A model generated the notes under the pieces. That model was not told the DNA's origin, searched no databases, and saw only the letters and a program-made list of their open reading frames with translations. A DNA stretch of 7,385 nucleotides from JBBABP01 sp041657585 (lineage in GTDB: Bacteria > Patescibacteriota > Gracilibacteria > Absconditabacterales > Absconditicoccaceae), in contig JBBABP010000052.1 in assembly GCA_041657585.1 (NCBI GenBank), positions 1 through 7,385 of the forward strand, given 5' to 3'. Positions 1-6,197 of the stretch are shown here, in pieces; position 1 is the first letter of the stretch; each line of letters starts with the position of its first letter. A program made the translations under genes and the position numbers.

Positions 1-600
1 AAGATTAAAGGTATGAAAAACATACTTACCATCACATCAATAATTACTCTCTTCGAGTGGTTTAAAAGAATGCACATCTGGACATATATCATATTCTGGA
101 AAGCGACAATCTTTAATCTGATGATAGGTCCAATATATATATTTACTATCCTTGGAAAATCTCTTATTGATAGGTTGAAAAGATTTAGTATCTTGAGTAA
201 TAAAGGTTCAAGATGGTCTTAATATTTTTCTACCTTGTTCATCATATTCTTTGTTTTCTCATGTACCAGTCGAATATCGTACACTACCATTATGAATTTG
301 ATACGGTTTTTCTACTCCAATAAGATCATTTCAGTGAAGCGTATGAAGCAACTCTGTTAAAATTTTATCTTGTCATCTTATTTTAGCAAGAGTATGCTGT
401 ATACAAGCTGAATCAGTACGTATATTTTGTTGAAGTAAATGAGCAATATTAGTGATAATATATATTTTTGTAGGAGTAGTAATATGATCACAAGAATGTG
501 ATGATTTATACATTCATTTTTCATCATTGATGATTATTGATTCCTTATCCAAAGATAAATAATCATTTTCAATACCAAGAGTTTTTTCTAAAATAGTCAT
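1..600 (-). CDS. Hypothetical protein with DKNYY-like segment (partial, C-terminus beyond window)
   Basis: An uninterrupted frame of 200 codons reads from ATG at 600 to the left edge when UGA is read as glycine. I do not recognise the protein as a whole. The C-terminal part seen here, about residues 147-195 (FSKDSKYIYW, then PDVHSFKPLEESNYGCDGKY), resembles the pattern of the DKNYY family, in which short segments with Asp, Lys and aromatic residues repeat. That match is by eye and weak, and the family has no well-defined biochemical function. There is no signal peptide or membrane segment at the start. Cysteines occur at about 34, 66, 165, 173 and 189. The start is the first ATG after in-frame UAA stops upstream; no Shine-Dalgarno sequence precedes it. 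Glycine codons are mixed (6 UGA, 6 GGN), unlike the neighbouring genes, which use UGA almost exclusively, so the gene may have a different history. Confidence 0.72.
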
Positions 601-675
601 TTGGAAATATGTAAGAATATAAATAAAACGCCAAACAAGAAATATAAAAAATACCCCTTTAGAGCTATTTTTATA

Positions 676-703
676 TTTATAAAAAAATCAATCTGATTAT
701 CAA
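676..703 (-). promoter_or_regulatory. Possible sigma70-type promoter for the hypothetical gene at 1-600
   Basis: Reading leftward, TTGATA (703-698) and TATAAA (681-676) are separated by 16 bp and lie about 75 bp upstream of the ATG at 600. Two copies of ATCAATCT (plus strand, 687-694 and 699-706) overlap it at 12 bp spacing and could be an operator. In DNA this AT-rich, such matches occur by chance, so the call is tentative. Confidence 0.3.
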
Positions 704-710
704 TCTATTT

Positions 711-740
711 TTGTTTATTATATAACAATATATTTATACT
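711..740 (+). promoter_or_regulatory. Possible promoter for a plus-strand small RNA
   Basis: TTGTTT (711-716) and TATACT (735-740) are separated by 18 bp on the plus strand. The -10 hexamer matches the consensus at five of six positions; the -35 is poor. No plus-strand reading frame follows, but a hairpin with a T tract ends about 125 bp downstream, so a short non-coding transcript would be bounded by the two signals. Confidence 0.25.
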
Positions 741-813
741 CAACCCCTAAATAGAATCTTGAATAATGCGTTTAACATTAACTATGTAAATCTTCACTAT
801 AACTGTGTTTGAG

Positions 814-867
814 CGTACCGCAAGCTTTGAAAATTACAGATTTTCAATGCGGGGCGGTATGTTTTTG
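814..867 (+). terminator. Long hairpin followed by T tract (intrinsic-terminator-like, plus strand)
   Basis: The outer stem CGTACCGC (814-821) pairs with GCGGTATG (854-861), with one G-T wobble. The inner stem TTGAAAAT (827-834) pairs with ATTTTCAA (840-847) around a 5-nt loop TACAG. A small internal loop, possibly bridged by a 2-bp GC, separates the stems. TTTTT follows at 862-866, the geometry of an intrinsic terminator for a rightward transcript. It lies 34 bp past the M20 stop, but read leftward for that gene it has no U tract, so assignment to M20 termination is less convincing. It could also be part of a structured RNA. Confidence 0.45.
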
Positions 868-895
868 TCTAAATCTGTCTATAAATAACTCACAA

Positions 896-2212
896 TTACA
901 AAATTAAGTTATTTTTGAAATATTGATATGAGAATAGCAATCATTTTTCTATAAGATTTACATCAAAATTTTCATTTGTTCAATGTGGATTGCTATCTTC
1001 ATTTGCTAATGGTATCAAAACAGTTTTTGATCATAAATATTTTTCAAATAAATTAAGAATTGGAATTGATCATCATGAATATTTATAAATTACTGATTTT
1101 CAATAAACAGTTTTTAAAATACTGTCAGCTTTTTGAACATATTGATTGTCAATATTTAATTTACAAGGATCAAAATTTTCTCATATTTTTATTTCATAAT
1201 CAACATATTCTGGTATATTAAATTTTATTCGTTGCTTAAAAGAATTAATTATTTTTTCATTATTTTGACTTTTAACTGTTCTAAAATTCAAGTTAACACT
1301 AGCGATTCAAGGAATAATATTGGTCTCTCATCATCCAAAAATTCATGTAATTTGTAATGAGGGGCTAAGTCAAACTTTAATTAAAAAATCAAAATCTTTT
1401 GTTTTAAAAATCGATTTAACTCAAAGTTTTTTTTCTAACTGCTGATAATCAACTTTTATTTTTTTATTTTTTATATAAAAATTTATAGGAATGTTGTCTA
1501 CATCATAATAAAAATAAGGAATTGCAATATTATTGTTCATCTCATGTAATTTTGAAATTAATTTAGATAATTCTTGAATCGCGTTTGGCAACACACTTCA
1601 ATAAAATCAACTATGAAAATCACTTTTACAAGTAGACACTTTTAAAGTGACATTTAATGATCATCTAAATCAAATATCAATACAAGGATTATCTTCAAAA
1701 ATCATAGAATCCGAAATCAAAGAAAAATCTGATTTTAATTTATCTTTATGATCAACGATAAATTTTTCTAATCATAAAGATCAAGATTCCTTATCTCATT
1801 GAATCAAAAAAATAATATTATATCAAAGTTTTCAATCTTTTATAAGATGAAAAATATTTAATAAATGAATCAATATTTGTCATTTATTGTCAACAACTCA
1901 TCTTCAAAATACCTTATCTTTTCATATATGTAAAGAAAATGGATCTTTTTTCCGTCATTCTTTTTTATCTGCAAAATGAACGTCATAATGTCAATAAATC
2001 AAACAAGTTGGTAATGATTTATTTAAATTATATGTTGCAAATAAAATAGGATTTCAATATCAAGGAAATATTTTTGATTGAAATCAATTTGTTTCAAATA
2101 ATTTTTTCAATCGTTCCGCTGTTTTTTTAATCTCATCAGAAAAATTTTGATCAGCCGAAATGCTTTTAAACGAAACAAATTCTTTTAATAATTGATAATA
2201 TTCAGCTAACAT
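896..2212 (-). CDS. M20-family metallopeptidase (dipeptidase/CNDP-like), catalytic Glu replaced by Lys
   Basis: Complete 438-residue frame with UGA as glycine, a normal length for M20 dipeptidases and deacylases. These cytosolic enzymes use two metal ions (usually zinc) to cleave peptides or N-acyl amino acids. Metal-site residues are visible in order: H75 and D77 in YGHYDV, D108 in GRGVVDNKG, E142 in GDKESGS, D168 in ISDS, and H410 in NPHGTNENF. The lid-domain histidine is H200 in FHSGFYGS, and a GGSIPI motif precedes the last ligand, as in CNDP-type dipeptidases. The oddity is position 141: the general-base glutamate that normally precedes the ligand Glu (EGxEESGS) is lysine. About 31 of 32 glycines are UGA. 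The gene starts 25 bp after the TPR gene stop, suggesting co-transcription. No Shine-Dalgarno is seen. The family call is firm; substrate and activity are not known. Confidence 0.9.
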
Positions 2213-2237
2213 AAATTAATTAATTTTCGATAAAATA

Positions 2238-3125
2238 TTACACAGATTCATTTAAAGATTTTAATTTTTTCTTTGCTTTTTCATTATTCGGTTCGTATTC
2301 TAAAACTTTAAAATAATATTTTTGTGCATTATAAGAATCTCATATTTCTAAATACAAATCAGCCAAAGTAATTATATAAGTTGTATTTGTTGGTCTCAAT
2401 CTGACTATTTTTTCCAACATATCAATAGATTCTTTTTTTCTATCTGTATTGTAAAAAAGTTCAACTAAACTTATATAATATTTAGGATTTGTAGAGTTTA
2501 TATTTATTGCTCTTGATATCAAAAGCTCTGCTGTCTGAAAATCTCAATGATTCAAATAAATTTCTCATATTTGCCAAATAGCTTTATGATCATGAGAATC
2601 AATTTCAATAATTTTTTTTAACAAAGGCAAAGATTTTTTAGTATTTCAAGTATTAAAATAATAATCTGCTAACAATTTATTCAAATCTTTATCATCTGGA
2701 TCTATAGCTAATCATTCTATTATTTTTTTTTCATATTCTTCAAATTTTCATTCATTTTTCAAAACAATCGATTCATAGACTATTCTTTCCAATATCTTCT
2801 TTTTTTTTATCAAATATTCTTTTTCTAAATCGCTAAATTCAATATTTTCTTTTTTTATTACAATTTTTTCTTCTTTGTTGTTAGAATCTTCAATTATCTT
2901 TTCAAAGACACTTATTCATTCTTTTTTTTTAAAAAAATTATTGATTTCCAATTTTTTAAAATTAATTTTTTTTAAATTATCAAAATTTATGTTTTTGATT
3001 TTTTCTAAATAAAAAAACATATATTTATGCATTTTTTTTGAAATTAAAAAGACAATCGCTCAAACGACAAAAAAAATTAATATCGAAGTCAAAAGAATCC
3101 AGATTAAACTTCAAATTTTTAACAT
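2238..3125 (-). CDS. Membrane-anchored tetratricopeptide-repeat (TPR) protein
   Basis: Complete frame of 295 residues with UGA as glycine. Residues 4-29 are a continuous hydrophobic segment (SLIWILLTSILIFFVVGAIV region) followed by lysines, giving a single N-terminal membrane anchor with the rest probably in the cytoplasm. A Lys/Glu/Asn-rich linker, about 35-120, is likely helical. From about 125 to the end there are repeated helix pairs of TPR type, with signatures such as LLADYYFNTGN, IWQIGEIYLNHGDFQTAE, SLVELFYNTDRKKESI and LADLYLEIGDSYNAQKYY, each about 34 residues apart. TPRs bind proteins and need no catalytic residues. The architecture recalls LapB/YciM-type scaffolds, but the C-terminal rubredoxin-like domain of LapB is absent, so I do not use that name. 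All nine glycines are UGA. It lies 41 bp after the PSP1 gene and 25 bp before the M20 gene. Confidence 0.85.
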
Positions 3126-3166
3126 TTCAAAATTTTATTAAATTTAAAATATTTCTTTTATATTAT

Positions 3167-4010
3167 TTATTTTTCTTCTTTCTCTTTTAATGTTTTTATT
3201 TGATCTAACGGTATTCTAAAAGTAACTCCATCATCAGTTCTTACTGTAACATCTCAAGACATTATATTAAAAGATGAAGTAACTCAACAAATATCTGAAT
3301 TTTTTACTTTTACCGGAGTTCATTTTTGTGGAAATTTTTTACTATCTTCTAAATAAAGCTCTAATTCATATATGAGACTACATTTTAATTTTCAACATCT
3401 ACCTTTTAATTTTTCTATATCTCTTCATTCCAAATTTTGTAATACAATGTTTTCTATTTCCACACTAGGTAAAGCCCTACTGCTTTTACAACATAAATTT
3501 ATTCAGTTACAACCCACTATACAATCTGTTCAAGGTGACATTTTAATCATATCTCTAGCTCAAATTTGAAAAAGAAATATATTTTTACCAAGTTCTTGTC
3601 TAAATTCTTTAACAAAATCCGTAAAGACATATCTATCTTCAGAATAAAAATAAAAATAAATTTGATCAGTGAAAATATGAAATTTTGCAGTTACAGGTAT
3701 AGAATTAGCAAAATTTTTTTTAAATAATTTTTTAAAAAGAGGAAATATTTTAAGTGCAATTTTTTGTTGTTTATCAAAAAATTCTTTTTCGTCTCATTCA
3801 AGTATTCTTTCAAATTCTCAATACCTATCAGTTTGTATTTCATGTCAAAGATTTGTTCAAATACTCAATTTATTTCATCAAGTTTGTTCTATAAGATTGT
3901 AGACTACTTTATCTCAATGTTTTAATTTCACAAAAACATCTTCATTGATTCATTTAACTAAAGTGTTTTTATTTGTATAACAATCNNNNNNNNNNATATA
4001 TTTGTTTCAT
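3167..4010 (-). CDS. PSP1-domain protein, RicT/YaaT-like (interrupted by an N gap near its start)
   Basis: The frame is open from the gap at 3986-3995 to UAA at 3167-3169. The core, roughly 3430-3720, matches the PSP1 domain: VTAKFHIF, FYFYSEDRYVFTDFVKEF, QIGARDMIKM, then a cysteine cluster (DCIVGCNGINLCC) and a second one (GRCGKLKCSLIYE). In Bacillus subtilis, RicT (YaaT) forms a complex with RicA and RicF that carries Fe-S clusters and assists RNA processing by RNase Y; the cysteines fit the same cluster-binding region. ATG at 4010 is the likely start (MKQIY before the gap), but it is out of frame with the rest if the gap is really 10 bases, so the gap length must be wrong or the start lies elsewhere. 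The C-terminus ends in a charged tail (LKEKEEK). No RicA or RicF gene is visible here. The domain call is strong; equivalence of function to RicT is inference. Confidence 0.82.
3986..3995. other. Assembly gap (10 N) inside the PSP1 gene
   Basis: Ten Ns interrupt the N-terminal codons. Taking the ATG at 4010 as the start, the count is one base out of phase, so the missing length should be a multiple of three. A run of exactly 10 is probably a placeholder. Confidence 0.9.
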
Positions 4011-4034
4011 GTTAATTTTATAAAGAATAAAATT

Positions 4035-4122
4035 GGGAAATGGGAAATGGGAATTAGAAAATGGCATACAGTAGTTTTTTTAGACAATAACAACTAATTC
4101 CAAATTCCAAATTTCTAATTCC
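4035..4122. repeat. Palindromic element with 7-bp periodicity between ftsH and the PSP1 gene
   Basis: The left arm repeats GGGAAAT (4035-4041, 4042-4048), then GGGAATT. The right arm has four heptamers: CTAATTC, CAAATTC, CAAATTT, CTAATTC (4094-4121). The arms are inverted relative to each other: GGAATTAGAAA (4050-4060) is the perfect complement of TTTCTAATTCC (4112-4122), and other registers also pair. The whole could fold into a long hairpin in the ftsH-PSP1 transcript. It fills most of the 116 bp intergenic space, beginning 4 bp after the ftsH stop. A second element with the same architecture but a different heptamer lies inside recG. Confidence 0.7.
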
Positions 4123-4126
4123 TTCT

Positions 4127-5989
4127 TTATCTTTTTTTATTCATAAGTAATTCAAATTCTTCTTTAGTTAAATATTCTTTATCAAGTAAAAATTTTGACA
4201 TATGGATTATTAAATTTTTATTTTTTTTAACAATATTTTTCGCTTTTTCATAACAATAAAAAAGATAAAATTTTATTTTTTCATCTATTTTTTCTGCGGT
4301 TTTTTCACTATAATTTTTATACGGCTTATAATATTCATCCTTATCTTTGTCAAAATACATAATAGGTCATAATTCTTTGTCCATTCAATATTTCACAACC
4401 ATATCTGTAATTATTGATGTTGCCTTTTCAAAGTCATTAGAAGCTCAAGTAGTGATTTTGTTTTCTCCAAAAAAGACATCTTCAGCTGCTCTTCATCAAA
4501 GTAAACAAGTCACTTCATCTATAAATTTTTCTTTTGAATATAGATTTTTATCCTCCTTTGGCGTTGTCCAAGTAGCTCACAATGCTTGTCATCTACGAAC
4601 AATAGAAATTTTTTCTACCGGATCTGCATATTGAAGCAAATGAGAAGCTATGGCATGTCAAAGTTCGTGATATGCTATAGTTTTTTTTTCTTCTTCATTA
4701 ATTGATTTTGTCTTTTTTTCTGGTCACATCAAAACTTTTTCTAAAGCATATTCAAAATCTTTTTGTTCTAATATTGTTCTATTTTCTTTTGCTAATTTCA
4801 AAGAAGACTCATTAACTATATTTTCTATATCTGCACCAACCAATCAACTAGTTCTTTTTGCTAAAGAATCAATTTTTACATTTTTATCAAATTTTTTTGC
4901 TTTAAGATAATATTGAAATATCATAATTCTTTCTTCATAAGTAGGAGCAGAAACCATTATTTTTCTATCAAATCTTCATGCTCTCAAAAGTGCTGGATCT
5001 AATATATCAGGTCTATTTGTAGCAGCTATAACTATTACATTTGTATTATTATCAAATCAATCCATTTCAGTTAAAATCTGATTTAATGTTTGTTCCTGTT
5101 CCTGATGTCATCAAGTATAACCAACACCTCTTTTCTTTCATATTGCATCGATTTCATCTATAAAAATTATAGCTCTTCAAGTAGCTTTTGCTTTTCCAAA
5201 AAGTTCTCTAACTTTTGCCGCTCACATTCAAACTAACATTTCCATAAATTCTGATCAAGAAACAGAAAAAAATGGAACATTTGATTCTCAAGCTATTGCT
5301 CTTGCAAGTAAAGTTTTCCCTGATCCAGGTTGTCAATAAAGTAAAACTCATTTTGGATGTCTAGCTCAAACTTTATTATATTTTTGTGGATTTTTTAAAT
5401 AATCTACAATTTCTGAAAGTTCAATCTTAACTTCTTCCATACCAGCAACATCACTAAACTTTGTTTGTATCATTTTTTTATCATTTAATTTTCATGCTTT
5501 GATATTAAAAGGGAATCATCATCATTTTGGAAGTGAAAATTTCATTAAAACAAGAAATAATACAAAAAACAAAAGTATTGGTCAGACTGATTCAAATATT
5601 TTTGAAAAAACTCCTTGCTGATTAACAATTACTTGAACTGGGATATTTCATGTTATACTAATTCACAAATCTTTTAATGAAGTCCCCAAAGGTTTTTGAC
5701 TTTTAAATACATTAAAGTACTCCTCTACGAAATCTTTTTTTATAGACATCAAAGATATGCTATTTCAAGTTCATAAATATTGATATCATTTTAATAGATT
5801 TTCATCTTCCAATGATATTTTACTAAAAGTTCATGAATCGTAATTTTTCAAAAACTCATTTAATGAAACTTCCTTTGTTTTGCGAATAACTTGTATTTTA
5901 TCTCAACTTATGCTAGTATTTTTGTATAATTGCAAAACTCAAGTCACAATAACAACGAAAACTATCAAAAACCAAAATGCCTTCTTCAT
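4127..5989 (-). CDS. ftsH: ATP-dependent zinc metalloprotease FtsH
   Basis: Complete 620-residue frame with UGA as glycine, the usual FtsH length. FtsH is a hexameric inner-membrane AAA+ protease that extracts and degrades unassembled membrane proteins and some cytosolic regulators. Visible in order: membrane helix at about 3-21; an extracytoplasmic domain; second helix at about 135-154; a Gly-rich linker; Walker A GQPGSGKT (219-226, K225); pore motif FMEMLVGMGA; Walker B IIFIDEID (D278, E279); second region of homology ATNRPDILDP..LRAGRFDR with arginine fingers R339 and R342; zinc motif HELGH (441-445); and TTGASNDFEKAT with third ligand D519. Small deviations from consensus are HELGH for HEAGH, LRAGR for LRPGR, and GQPGSGKT for GPPGTGKT; none should abolish activity. 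The C-terminus is short, ending at LMNKKR. ATG at 5989 starts directly before the first membrane helix; no Shine-Dalgarno precedes it. Confidence 0.97.
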
Positions 5990-6101
5990 AAAATATGTTA
6001 AATTACAGAATAAAAAAAATCGATTAATAATTTATAGTTTATATTTATAACAAATTAAACTCTAATTTCAATAAAAACAAAAATCTGATTTAAATAGATT
6101 A

Positions 6102-6122
6102 AATTTTCACTTAATTTTCACT
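6102..6122. repeat. Direct repeat AATTTTCACT, 11-bp period
   Basis: AATTTTCACT occurs at 6102-6111 and again at 6113-6122, about 80-95 bp upstream of the recG ATG. A spacing of 11 bp, one helical turn, puts both copies on the same DNA face, as in operator pairs; a regulator-binding role is only a guess. Confidence 0.4.
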
Positions 6123-6152
6123 AACAAATAGTTAAAAACAATTAGTTATTTT

Positions 6153-6192
6153 AACTTTGAAGCCTTTGGAACTTTGAAGCCTTTGAAACTTT
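6153..6192. repeat. 17-bp tandem repeat directly upstream of recG
   Basis: AACTTTGAAGCCTTTGG (6153-6169) is followed by AACTTTGAAGCCTTTGA (6170-6186) and a partial third unit AACTTT (6187-6192), five bases before the recG ATG at 6198. The two full copies differ only at the last base. The recG frame is open through the repeat, back to a UAG at 6129-6131, with TTG codons inside it, so the repeat could be 5' untranslated leader or, if a TTG is used, part of the protein. Confidence 0.75.
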
Positions 6193-6197
6193 TTCTC

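Larger units (their letters stand above)
601..895. other. Gene-free intergenic region with candidate small RNA
   Basis: This 295 bp stretch lies between the start of the hypothetical gene (minus) and the stop of the M20 gene (minus). I find no reading frame of useful length on either strand and no tRNA or other RNA family I recognise. It holds a possible minus-strand promoter near 676-703, a possible plus-strand promoter near 711-740, and a strong GC-containing hairpin at 814-861 followed by a T tract. If the last two work together, they define a roughly 120 nt RNA (about 747-866). Confidence 0.6.
5990..6197. promoter_or_regulatory. Divergent ftsH-recG intergenic region
   Basis: These 208 bp separate the divergent starts of ftsH (minus) and recG (plus) and should carry promoters for both. 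For ftsH, TTGTTA (6053-6048) and TATTAA (6029-6024) with an 18 bp spacer are a weak candidate. I see no convincing promoter for recG. Two direct repeats occupy the recG side: AATTTTCACT twice at 11 bp spacing, and a 17-bp unit just before the recG ATG. The sequence is otherwise nearly pure A/T, so promoter assignment by eye is unreliable. Confidence 0.4.

Noticed and set aside
13..222. Plus-strand 69-codon frame
   Set aside because: It lies opposite the 200-codon minus-strand frame, which is open from 600 to the edge under code 25 and has protein-like composition; this is a shadow.
814..861. Hairpin as a standard terminator of the M20 gene
   Set aside because: Read in the M20 direction the stem is followed by CTCAAACACAG, with no U tract; the T tract lies on the other side.
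601..895. tRNA or other known structured RNA
   Set aside because: I found no cloverleaf, T-loop motif with pairing arms, or signature of SRP, 6S or tmRNA on either strand.
3372..3569. Plus-strand 65-codon frame
   Set aside because: It is antisense to the conserved cysteine-rich core of the PSP1 gene.
4347..4634. Plus-strand 95-codon frame
   Set aside because: It is antisense to the FtsH protease domain, including residues around the third zinc ligand.
896..5989. Cluster of pseudogenes with many in-frame UGA stops
   Set aside because: The UGAs fall at conserved glycine positions in every gene, so reassignment explains them and the genes are intact.
896..5989. UGA read as tryptophan (code 4, as in mycoplasmas)
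   Set aside because: It would put Trp into Walker A, HELGH and other invariant glycine positions; tryptophan is encoded by UGG here.
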